From an uncultured beta proteobacterium (GTDB taxonomy: Bacteria > Pseudomonadota > Gammaproteobacteria > Burkholderiales > Burkholderiaceae_C): a DNA stretch of 6,417 nt. The notes beneath the pieces were generated by a model. It ran no database searches, was not told the origin of the DNA, and was given only the letters and a program-made list of their open reading frames with translations. Within the stretch, counting starts at the first letter, position 1. Each line of letters starts with the position of its first letter. The stretch lies in NCBI GenBank assembly GCA_903927495.1, contig CAIYNH010000727.1, forward strand, positions 1-6,417, given 5' to 3'. Below, piece after piece: positions 1 through 6,089 of this stretch. The position numbers were made by a program, and so were the translations under genes.

Positions 1-43
1 CAAGTTGCAGACTCTACATCAAATTGAAATGGAATTCAATCAA

Positions 44-62
44 ATTGAAACAGTGTTTTATT
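44..62. promoter_or_regulatory. Candidate IclR/KdgR-like operator, distal site
   Basis: An imperfect palindrome, ATTGAAACA-G-TGTTTTATT, in which 7 of 9 arm positions pair. It fits the Dickeya/Erwinia KdgR consensus as I recall it (AATRAAAYRNYRTTTYATT) at every position except the second. KdgR is an IclR-family repressor of pectin and uronate catabolism, so the match fits the sugar-acid genes downstream. The centre lies about 115 bases upstream of the predicted transcription start. The consensus comes from gammaproteobacteria and from memory, and AT-rich DNA produces such matches easily, so the assignment is tentative. Confidence 0.4.
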
Positions 63-108
63 TTGATTGAAGTCGCTTTTGATTCGATAAACAATTTTTG
101 GAATTGAA

Positions 109-127
109 AATGAAATTTAGTTTCAAA
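109..127. promoter_or_regulatory. Candidate operator, promoter-proximal site
   Basis: Contains the perfect inverted repeat TGAAA-N5-TTTCA (111-125), the same architecture as the distal site at 44-62 (TGAAA-N5-TTTTA). It agrees with the recalled KdgR consensus at about 15 of 19 positions, so it is weaker outside the core. It ends five bases before the proposed -35 box, with its centre near -50. That position suits an activator touching polymerase, or a repressor acting together with the upstream site. The centres of the two sites are 65 bases apart. Confidence 0.35.
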
Positions 128-132
128 AATTA

Positions 133-161
133 TTGAACACCGTTTGATTTTGGCGTATATT
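133..161 (+). promoter_or_regulatory. Sigma-70-type promoter for dctP
   Basis: A -35 box TTGAAC (133-138) and a -10 box TATATT (156-161) are separated by exactly 17 bases. Each box is close to consensus (TTGACA, TATAAT). Transcription would start near 168, giving an untranslated leader of about 77 bases before the dctP start. It is the best promoter I see in the window, and it lies directly downstream of the AT-rich repeated region, as expected for a regulated transporter operon. Confidence 0.65.
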
Positions 162-235
162 CTCCGGACTTGCTCTGGCGGCTAGCGCACCTTGGTAAGT
201 TTTTCAGTGGCGTTTTCCCGTTTATTCTTAATGAT

Positions 236-239
236 GAGG
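236..239 (+). promoter_or_regulatory. Ribosome binding site fixing the dctP start
   Basis: GAGG lies five bases before the ATG at 245. It supports that ATG over the upstream in-frame TTG at 170, which has no such site, almost coincides with the predicted transcription start, and would put 25 residues ahead of a good signal peptide. Confidence 0.6.
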
Positions 240-244
240 CAATT

Positions 245-1219
245 ATGAAAAGAAATTTAAAGAAGATTCTGGCGGCTGCACTCGTGACCGCATTCGCAGT
301 GGGCAGCGCTGTCGCGCGTGATTTTCGCTCGGCAGACGTACATCCACTGGACTACCCAACCGTGATGACCGTCAAAAAAATTGGCGAGATTGTGAGCCAA
401 AAGACCGGTGGAAAATACAATGTGAAAGTGTTTGGCAACAGCTCACTGGGCTCTGAAAAGGACACCGTTGAACAAGTGAAGATCGGTGCGCTGGACATGG
501 TCCGGGTGAACACCGCCGCATTCCACGGCATTATTCCTGAGTCTATGGTGCCTTCGTTTCCGTTCATCTTTCGCGATGTCAACCATCTGCGTCATGTGAT
601 CAATGGTCCGGTCGGCGATGAAATTCTTGCAGCCTTCGATAAAGAAGGTTTTGTCGGACTTGCCATGTGGGAGTCTGGTGCCCGTTCGATCTATTCCAAG
701 AAGCCGGTTCGCAACCTGGCCGATGTCAAGGGCATGAAGATCCGCGTTCAACAATCAGATTTGTGGGTCAGTCTGGTGCAGGCCATGGGTGCCAATCCGA
801 CACCAATCCCGATGGCCGAGGTGTATACCGCCCTGAAAACCGGGCTGGTGGATGCAGCTGAAAACAACTATCCTTCTTATGAGACGGCAAAGCATTTCGA
901 AGCTGCTCAAATTTATAGCGAAACACAACACGTTATGGCACCTGAAGTGCTGGTGTTTTCCAAAAAGGTGTGGGACACCCTGAGCCCGGAAGAACGCAAA
1001 ATCATCCGCGATGCGGTGAAAGAAACCATCCCATACTACATTGACCTGTGGAGCAAGAAGGAAATGGCATCCAAAGAAGCTGCCAAGAAAGCTGGAGCCA
1101 CTTTTGTTGACGATGTCAACAAGGCAGAGTTCGTGGGTGCAATGAAACCAGTATGGGACAAGTTCTCTCCAACACCTGCGCTGAAAGCTCTGGTTCAAAA
1201 GATTGTCAATACCAAATAA
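245..1219 (+). CDS. dctP: TRAP transporter periplasmic solute-binding protein, DctP family
   Basis: Extracytoplasmic receptor of a tripartite ATP-independent periplasmic transporter; it binds an organic acid and hands it to the DctQ/DctM membrane complex. The 324-residue product has a typical DctP length. Residues 1-24 form a signal peptide: a basic start (KRNLKK), a hydrophobic core and an AVA cleavage site before R25. The family core is clear: KIRV with R167, then MGANPTPIPMAEVYTALKTG, then ENNYPSY with E206 and N207. R167 corresponds to the arginine that clamps the ligand carboxylate in this family (R147 of Haemophilus SiaP); R167 and N207, both counted in the mature protein, keep the spacing of SiaP R147 and N187. 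The ligand is therefore a carboxylate. The neighbouring dehydratase suggests a hexonate, hexarate or hexuronate, but the sequence does not decide. It is first in the operon and is followed by a terminator, which favours excess of this subunit. Confidence 0.93.
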   Translation: MKRNLKKILAAALVTAFAVGSAVARDFRSADVHPLDYPTVMTVKKIGEIVSQKTGGKYNVKVFGNSSLGSEKDTVEQVKIGALDMVRVNTAAFHGIIPESMVPSFPFIFRDVNHLRHVINGPVGDEILAAFDKEGFVGLAMWESGARSIYSKKPVRNLADVKGMKIRVQQSDLWVSLVQAMGANPTPIPMAEVYTALKTGLVDAAENNYPSYETAKHFEAAQIYSETQHVMAPEVLVFSKKVWDTLSPEERKIIRDAVKETIPYYIDLWSKKEMASKEAAKKAGATFVDDVNKAEFVGAMKPVWDKFSPTPALKALVQKIVNTK

Positions 1220-1251
1220 AGCGGAGTCAGATAGCTGTGTTCGACGATATG

Positions 1252-1285
1252 ACCCGAAAGTACTCTGATGCTTTCGGGTTTTTTT
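1252..1285 (+). terminator. Intrinsic terminator between dctP and dctQ
   Basis: A perfect 9-base-pair stem (ACCCGAAAG, 1252-1260, with CTTTCGGGT, 1271-1279) encloses a 10-base loop and runs straight into a T tract ending at 1285. The dctQ ribosome binding site begins three bases later. Since dctQ and dctM have no visible promoter of their own, the likely role is partial termination: abundant dctP transcript and reduced read-through into the membrane subunits. Processing to a stable dctP 3' end is another possibility. Confidence 0.85.
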
Positions 1286-1298
1286 CTGGAGAGAAGCA

Positions 1299-1793
1299 AT
1301 GAAATGGTTGACCTGGTTGAATTCCCGGCTGTCACGATGGGCCTTGTATATTGCCGTATCGTGCCTTCTTGGCATCGTCGGGGTGGTGTTTGGATCCGTA
1401 ATCTGGCGCTACCTGCTCAATGATGCACCAGCCTGGTCTGAGCAAGTAGCGCTCATTCTGGTGATCAATGTCGCCATGTTTGGTGCTGCCGCTGGAGTCC
1501 GTGACGAAGGTCACATCGGAATGGAGTCACTCATTGGCTTGCTACCACCGAAGTTTCAGTTTTGGGTGGGTAACGTAGTCGGTCTGATAACGATCGTATT
1601 TGGCGGATTCCTCTGCTGGGGATGCTGGGCCATGGCGGCCTCGGTTTGGCACAACCAGATTCCGACCCTGAGCATTTCCGAGGCCTACCGATATTTGCCC
1701 TGTGTTGTGGCAGGTTTTTTGATTATTCTATTTTCAATTGAGCATTTGATTGCCATGTCATCCGACAAGAAAGTGATCCCATCATGGCACTGA
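1299..1793 (+). CDS. dctQ: TRAP transporter small membrane subunit, DctQ family
   Basis: Small integral membrane subunit that pairs with DctM and the binding protein for sodium-driven uptake. The product has 164 residues, normal for the family. Four hydrophobic segments are visible, at roughly residues 16-36, 49-66, 88-110 and 130-148. The family signature lies between the first two: R37-Y38 followed by P44, W46, S47, E48 (RYLLNDAPAWSEQ). The short C-terminal tail is polar and basic. The start is supported by a strong GGAG (1288-1291) seven bases upstream. The gene follows the terminator after dctP and overlaps dctM by ten bases, so the two membrane subunits are probably translationally coupled. 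Identity is clear from motif, topology and position; the substrate cannot be inferred from this subunit. Confidence 0.92.
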   Translation: MKWLTWLNSRLSRWALYIAVSCLLGIVGVVFGSVIWRYLLNDAPAWSEQVALILVINVAMFGAAAGVRDEGHIGMESLIGLLPPKFQFWVGNVVGLITIVFGGFLCWGCWAMAASVWHNQIPTLSISEAYRYLPCVVAGFLIILFSIEHLIAMSSDKKVIPSWH

Positions 1794-3142
1794 CTGTACT
1801 TTGTATCAGCTTTTTGATATTCCTATTACTTGGGGTACCGGTTGCATTTTCGATCGCACTCAGTTGCATCGCAACCTATTGGGCAGAAGGTTTTCCGTTG
1901 GAACTGGCGTTTCAGAACATGATTTCCGGAATGAATGTATTTTCATTCTTGGCTATTCCGTTCTTTATTTTTTCTGGCGAGTTAATGCTGCATGGGGGCA
2001 TTGCCGACAAAATTGTCAACTTTGCCCGCAACTTGGTCGGGCACAAACGCGGCGGCCTGGGCATGGCGAATGTGGTGGCATGCACCCTCTTTGGCGGGGT
2101 CTCGGGTTCTCCTGTGGCTGACGTGTCGGCCATGGGCGGAGTGATGATCCCGATGATGAAAAAAGAAGGCTATAGCGCTGACTATGCCGTCAACGTGACG
2201 ACCCATGCGTCGCTGTGCGGTGCACTGATGCCGACCTCACACAACCTCATCATCTATGCATTTGCGGCGTCCAGCACCAGTGGCATGCTGGCTGGCCATG
2301 ACATCATGATCAAAGGAGTCTCGATTGGTGAGTTGATGTTTGCCGGTTTGCTGCCGGTGCTGGTGCTGATGGTATGTATGCTGTTTGCAGCCTACTGGGT
2401 CGCCAAAAAAGAAGGCTACCCAATCCATGCAGACGGTAGCAGCACGCTGGACAAATTTGCCGGATGGAACGCAGTGATGACTTCAGGTATTGCTGCATTG
2501 CCTGGGATGTTTGTCGTGGTAATTATCCTGGGTTGCATCATTATGGGCGTGACCACTGCCACCGAAGCTGCTGGCATTGCGGTGGTCTATTCATTGTTTT
2601 TGACCTTTGTTGGCTATCGCACCATGACCTGGGAAAAACTCATGAAAGCTGGTGCCAAGGCGGCCAAAACGACGGGGGTAGTGCTGTTGCTGATTGGTGT
2701 ATCGACAATGTTCCAGTACATCATGACTATTTTGGAAATCCCGGATAAAACTGCAGAAATGTTGCTGAGTGCTACCACCAACCCGCTCATCATGTTTTTC
2801 TTGATTAACCTGATCTTGTTTCTGTTGGGTACCTTCATGGACATGGCTTCCACCATCCTGATCTGCACTCCGCTATTTTTGCCGCTAGCGATCAAGATGG
2901 GTATGGGGCCTGTGCAGTTTGGTATCGTCATGCTGCTCAATTGCGCTTTAGGTTTAAACACTCCACCAGTGGGGACCACGCAGTTTGTCGGCTGTGCGAT
3001 TGGCGAGGTCTCGGTCGAGCAGGTCATGAAAAGCATCATGCCTTTCTATGGCGCGCTGTTCGTCGTGATGGCGGTTGTGACCTATTTTCCTGCCTTCTCA
3101 ACCTGGATACCGAGTCTGCTCAAGGGGGCTCCGGTTTTTTAA
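1784..3142 (+). CDS. dctM: TRAP transporter large permease subunit, DctM family
   Basis: Large membrane subunit carrying the ion-coupled translocation path. The product has 452 residues, slightly longer than the usual ~425-430, and is hydrophobic throughout with about a dozen membrane segments. Conserved family landmarks appear in order: FLAIPFFIFSGELM near residues 55-68, FGGVSGSPVAD at 103-113, a GALMPTSHN loop with P150-N154, GTFMDM at 349-354, and LNTPPVG at 391-397 followed by the FVGCAIGEVS motif. At the 150-154 loop many family members have PPS; here it is PTSHN, which may mark a subfamily. The start overlaps the dctQ end by ten bases with only a weak ribosome binding site (AAGAAAG), which fits translational coupling. 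Hydrophilic residues around 205-225 (KKEGYPIHADGSS) form an extended loop that may explain the extra length. Confidence 0.94.
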   Translation: MALTVLCISFLIFLLLGVPVAFSIALSCIATYWAEGFPLELAFQNMISGMNVFSFLAIPFFIFSGELMLHGGIADKIVNFARNLVGHKRGGLGMANVVACTLFGGVSGSPVADVSAMGGVMIPMMKKEGYSADYAVNVTTHASLCGALMPTSHNLIIYAFAASSTSGMLAGHDIMIKGVSIGELMFAGLLPVLVLMVCMLFAAYWVAKKEGYPIHADGSSTLDKFAGWNAVMTSGIAALPGMFVVVIILGCIIMGVTTATEAAGIAVVYSLFLTFVGYRTMTWEKLMKAGAKAAKTTGVVLLLIGVSTMFQYIMTILEIPDKTAEMLLSATTNPLIMFFLINLILFLLGTFMDMASTILICTPLFLPLAIKMGMGPVQFGIVMLLNCALGLNTPPVGTTQFVGCAIGEVSVEQVMKSIMPFYGALFVVMAVVTYFPAFSTWIPSLLKGAPVF

Positions 3143-3169
3143 GTTAGGCCAAAACCAGACCTCATCGGA

Positions 3170-3193
3170 AAAAGACCCTGAGCGGGGTCTTTT
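3170..3193 (+). terminator. Intrinsic terminator between dctM and the dehydratase gene
   Basis: A perfect 9-base-pair stem (AAAAGACCC, 3170-3178, with GGGTCTTTT, 3185-3193) has a 6-base loop TGAGCG. The 3' arm ends in four T, followed by GTCTTTC, and the 5' side begins with an A run, so it could act in either direction. It should reduce or stop transcription leaving dctM. Between it and the dehydratase start (3194-3252) I see no convincing promoter, so the dehydratase is either expressed by read-through or has a promoter I did not recognise. Confidence 0.75.
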
Positions 3194-3243
3194 GTCTTTC
3201 ACGATTTGGTGACAACCGCGAATCCATGTGGTTGATATTACTT

Positions 3244-3247
3244 AGGA
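3244..3247 (+). promoter_or_regulatory. Ribosome binding site fixing the dehydratase start
   Basis: AGGA lies five bases before the ATG at 3253. The alternative in-frame ATG at 3226 has no purine-rich site in front of it and would add nine residues (MWLILLRKY) that do not belong to the conserved N-terminal domain. Confidence 0.6.
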
Positions 3248-3252
3248 AATAT

Positions 3253-4767
3253 ATGACGCAATCACCTGTCATTCGTTTACACCCTACCGACGACGTACTG
3301 ATCGCTACCCAACAACTGTTGCCCGGCACTTCGCTCCCGTCAGAAAAGCTAATGGTGCGCGATATGGTTCCACCAGGGCACAAGTTGGCGGCGCGTGATA
3401 TTGCGTCGGGTGCTGCCGTGCATCGTTATAACCAAATTATTGGTTTTGCCAAGGTAAACATTGCTGCCGGTCAGCATGTGCATTCGCACAATCTGGGCAT
3501 GGGCGAGTTCACGCGCGACTACGGCATCGGCGAAGGGGCTCATGAACTTCTAAAGATCGAGCATTCTGCGACCTTTATGGGCTACAAACGCCCCAATGGA
3601 CGAGTGGGAACGCGCAACTACATCGCCGTGATGGCGTCGGTAAACTGCTCTGCCACCGTGGTGCGCGCAATTGCCAACTATTTCAACCCTGATCGACTGG
3701 TTGGGTATCCCAACATCGATGGCATCATTGCACTGCCGCACCCACTTGGTTGTGGCATGGGTGTTGTCAGCGAGGGAATGGACATCTTGCGCCGTACGCT
3801 GGTGGGGTACGCCAAGCACCCGAACTTTGCCGGAGTGTTGTTTGTGGGCCTGGGTTGTGAGCAAAACCAGATTGCGCCCATGCTGGACATGATTGGATTC
3901 CATGAGCAAGGCATGTTGCAAAAACTGGTGATGCAGGCCGAAGGCGGCACCACAGCCGCAATAAAAAAAGGGATCACCCAGATCACCAGTATGCTTGAGC
4001 GTGCCAACACCTACCAGCGCGAGTCAGCATCGGTCAGTGATCTGATTGTCGGGTTGAACTGCGGCGGCTCTGACGGCTATTCCGGCATCACTGCCAATCC
4101 GGCACTGGGCGGCACGTCCGACATGCTGGTTGCTCAGGGCGGCACCACTATTCTCTCCGAAACCCCGGAAATTTACGGAGCTGAACATCTTCTGACACGA
4201 CGTGCCGCCAGCCCCGACATTGCGCACAAGCTAATTGCGCGCATCCAGTGGTGGAAAGATTACACCACGCGCAATGGCAATCAGATGGACAACAACCCTT
4301 CAGTCGGAAACAAGGCTGGTGGGTTGACTACGATACTTGAAAAATCACTGGGTGCAGTCGCCAAAGGCGGTACCAGCACGCTCAATGGTGTCTATCTTTA
4401 CGCCGAGCCGATTGAGGCCAAGGGCTTTGTTTACATGGATACCCCTGGCTACGACCCGGTATCGGCCACCGGGCAAGCGGCGGGCGGGGCCCAGATCATT
4501 TGTTTCACCACCGGAAGGGGTTCGGCGTTCGGCTGTGCCGGTGTGCCGACCATCAAATTGGCCACCAACAACGCACTGTTTGAGCGCATGCGAGACGATA
4601 TGGACGTTAATTGCGGCGACCTGGTAACCGGAACGGCACTGCCTGTAATTAGCCAGCGAATCTTCGACGCGATCCTTCGCCACGCTTCTGGAGAGAAGGT
4701 GCGTAGCGAAGTTCTCGGTTATGGCAATGATGAGTTTTTACCATGGCAAGTCGGAGCAGTAATGTAA
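3253..4767 (+). CDS. UxaA/GarD-family sugar-acid dehydratase (altronate or galactarate dehydratase-like)
   Basis: Cytoplasmic lyase predicted to remove water from a hexonate or hexarate. Known relatives convert D-altronate to 2-keto-3-deoxygluconate (UxaA) or galactarate to a keto-deoxy-glucarate (GarD), with a divalent metal, iron in GarD. The 504-residue length matches the family (about 495-523). Residues 1 to about 85 form the SAF-like N-terminal domain, with H10, H43, H77 and H79. The catalytic part contains RPNGRVGTRN (113-122), LPHPLGCGMG (161-170), GLGCEQNQ (199-206), LNCGGSDGYSG (268-278), TTGRGSAFGC (419-428) and DVNCG (451-455). Against the E. coli proteins as I recall them, some motifs look GarD-like (VGTRN, LPHPLGCG) and others UxaA-like (SDGYSGITANP, IKLATN), so no gene symbol is given. 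It follows the TRAP genes after a terminator. No reductase, kinase or aldolase gene of either pathway is in the window. Confidence 0.88.
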   Translation: MTQSPVIRLHPTDDVLIATQQLLPGTSLPSEKLMVRDMVPPGHKLAARDIASGAAVHRYNQIIGFAKVNIAAGQHVHSHNLGMGEFTRDYGIGEGAHELLKIEHSATFMGYKRPNGRVGTRNYIAVMASVNCSATVVRAIANYFNPDRLVGYPNIDGIIALPHPLGCGMGVVSEGMDILRRTLVGYAKHPNFAGVLFVGLGCEQNQIAPMLDMIGFHEQGMLQKLVMQAEGGTTAAIKKGITQITSMLERANTYQRESASVSDLIVGLNCGGSDGYSGITANPALGGTSDMLVAQGGTTILSETPEIYGAEHLLTRRAASPDIAHKLIARIQWWKDYTTRNGNQMDNNPSVGNKAGGLTTILEKSLGAVAKGGTSTLNGVYLYAEPIEAKGFVYMDTPGYDPVSATGQAAGGAQIICFTTGRGSAFGCAGVPTIKLATNNALFERMRDDMDVNCGDLVTGTALPVISQRIFDAILRHASGEKVRSEVLGYGNDEFLPWQVGAVM

Positions 4768-4806
4768 TTGACGGGTATATAGATCACTCAAGTCATTCAT
4801 TCAGAT

Positions 4807-5769
4807 TCAATTGGGTCGGCATGGCTCTTCTTTTTGCGCCTCCTCGATCAACCACTTGCGAAACGCTTTCACAGCGGGTCGGGTTGAAATGGCCGCAGGG
4901 ATTACTAGGTAATAGGCGTAGTTTTGCCCTACTGCAATGTCAAACGGTGCCACTAGACGGCCTTGCGCTAGGGCTGTAGCGACCAATGGTTTGGAAGCCA
5001 GCGCCATACCCAGGCCATCCAGCGCAGCCACGTACACCAGGCCGGAATCGCTGAAGTGCGGCCCGGCACTGCTGTCGACGGCACTGATACCAGCCAACCT
5101 GAACCACTCTTCCCAACTTGGGCCAGAGCGTTCGCTGGCAGTGGCATCGTCATGCAATAGCACCTGATGGCGCATGTCAGCTGGATCGCGCAGCGGAGAG
5201 TCAGATTCAAGCAGTTTTGGGCTGCACACCGCGATGTAATCCGAGCCGAACATACGCTCTACATGAAGGCCTGGGTAGGCACCGGTACCAAAGCGGATCA
5301 CCACCAATGAATCTTCTTGGCGTAAATCGACGTTGTCGAATTCAACTGCCTGCACCTGATCACCATCGATGGCATTGAGCGAGCGGATGATGTGCAGGTT
5401 CAAGCTGTGCTCAGATTCGGCAAAACGGCGCAAGCGTGGCACCAGCCAGCGGGTGGCGAATGAAGGTGGCACCACCACAATCAAGCGACCCACATTGACA
5501 TGTTGCTGAATATTTTCCACGGCAGCGGCAAAACACTCCATCCCCTCACGGACTTTTGGCAACATGACCTCACCCTGTGGTGTCAGTTCCAGCGCTCGAG
5601 TTAGCCGGTTAAACAAAGATAAACCCAGAAACTCCTCCAACGTTCTGATCTGATGACTCACTGCTGTCGGAGTTACCGACAACTCGGCTGCTGCATTTTT
5701 GAAGCTCAAGTGACGCGCAGCTGCCTCAAAAGCCCGCAGTGCGCCTAAAGGTGGCAAGCGATACAACAT
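4807..5769 (-). CDS. LysR-family transcriptional regulator, GcvA-like
   Basis: DNA-binding regulator of 320 residues, in the usual LysR range. The N-terminal winged helix-turn-helix spans about residues 5-64: LGALRAFEAAARHLSF, then AAAELSVTPTAVSHQIRTLE with the recognition helix near 33-44, then LGLSLFNR. The opening LPPLGALRAFEAAARHLSF is characteristic of the GcvA-like subgroup. The effector-binding domain fills about residues 90-300. The start at 5769 is chosen because this domain normally begins just after such a methionine; in-frame GTG extension to 5862 would add 31 residues of no recognisable character. The ribosome binding site is weak. The gene ends 39 bases from the dehydratase stop in tail-to-tail orientation, with no hairpin terminator visible between them. 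It may control the TRAP-dehydratase operon, itself, or the divergent small genes; position alone does not decide. Confidence 0.9.
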   Translation of the reverse strand: MLYRLPPLGALRAFEAAARHLSFKNAAAELSVTPTAVSHQIRTLEEFLGLSLFNRLTRALELTPQGEVMLPKVREGMECFAAAVENIQQHVNVGRLIVVVPPSFATRWLVPRLRRFAESEHSLNLHIIRSLNAIDGDQVQAVEFDNVDLRQEDSLVVIRFGTGAYPGLHVERMFGSDYIAVCSPKLLESDSPLRDPADMRHQVLLHDDATASERSGPSWEEWFRLAGISAVDSSAGPHFSDSGLVYVAALDGLGMALASKPLVATALAQGRLVAPFDIAVGQNYAYYLVIPAAISTRPAVKAFRKWLIEEAQKEEPCRPN

Positions 5770-5808
5770 GGATGAATTTTTCTGGTCTGTTGAATGAGAA
5801 TTGATCGT

Positions 5809-5837
5809 TTGCCGCAGTGCAGCATGACGGTTATCGT
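5809..5837 (+). promoter_or_regulatory. Possible promoter of the small-gene pair in the divergent intergenic region
   Basis: TTGCCG (5809-5814) and TATCGT (5832-5837) are 17 bases apart, each matching four of six consensus positions. Transcription would start near 5844, about 42 bases before the small gene at 5886. The 116-base region 5770-5885 between lysR and this gene must hold at least one promoter. I could not pick a convincing one for lysR on the other strand, nor a clear LysR operator. Confidence 0.25.
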
Positions 5838-5885
5838 AGCACCGTGTCTTCAAGAGAGGCACGATTTTGCAAAAGGAACCGAATC

Positions 5886-6071
5886 ATGGAAAACACTTAC
5901 ATCGATCTTCAAGCGCATATTGCACAGGCCAACCAACTTCGCTCGCAAGCGATTGGCGAGATATTGGCCGTTGGCTGGAAAAATTTCGCAGCCTGGCTCA
6001 GGATTGCGCCAGCAAGGCTGGCTCAGCACACCCGTCGCCAGACCGGCACGCGTTTTGAATTCAAACACTAA
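5886..6071 (+). CDS. Small protein of unknown function (61 residues)
   Basis: I do not recognise a family with confidence. The start ATG has AAGGA (5873-5877) eight bases upstream; in-frame extension to 5817 lacks this and is not favoured. The product is a soluble-looking, mostly helical small protein: an acidic N-terminal stretch (MENTYIDLQAHIAQAN), a middle RSQAIGEILAVGWKNFAAWLR likely forming one amphipathic helix, and a basic C-terminal tail (ARLAQHTRRQTGTRFEFKH). The short length, tryptophans in an amphipathic helix and an arginine-rich tail loosely recall DUF1127-type small proteins, but the defining pattern of that family is not clearly present. It is divergent from lysR and is followed after 18 bases by a small membrane-protein gene, so the two are probably co-transcribed. 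Confidence 0.6.
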   Translation: MENTYIDLQAHIAQANQLRSQAIGEILAVGWKNFAAWLRIAPARLAQHTRRQTGTRFEFKH

Positions 6072-6089
6072 ACACCTTTTGGGAATATC

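Larger units (their letters stand above)
23..137. repeat. Repeated ATTGAA elements in the dctP control region
   Basis: The hexamer ATTGAA occurs five times on the + strand, starting at 23, 44, 66, 103 and 132, and once inverted (TTCAAT) at 35-40. The first three copies are 21 and 22 bases apart, about two helical turns, so they would lie on the same face of the DNA. The first two copies sit inside an identical 12-base unit, ATCAAATTGAAA (18-29 and 39-50). The 23-28 copy and the inverted 35-40 copy form an inverted repeat with a 6-base gap. The last copy overlaps the proposed -35 box. The stretch is very AT-rich, so some recurrence is expected by chance; the regular spacing is what suggests protein binding. 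No regulator is assigned. Confidence 0.45.

Noticed and set aside
170..244. Upstream TTG start for dctP adding 25 residues
   Set aside because: It almost coincides with the predicted transcription start, lacks a ribosome binding site, and would bury a textbook signal peptide that begins at 245.
755..1375. Long open frame (206 codons) on the - strand opposite dctP
   Set aside because: It lies antisense to a clearly conserved DctP coding region, runs through the terminator into dctQ, and its translation has no recognisable domain and a biased composition typical of a shadow frame.
2614..3039. Open frame of 141 codons on the - strand opposite dctM
   Set aside because: Fully antisense to conserved DctM motifs, with no ribosome binding site or domain; explained by codon bias of dctM.
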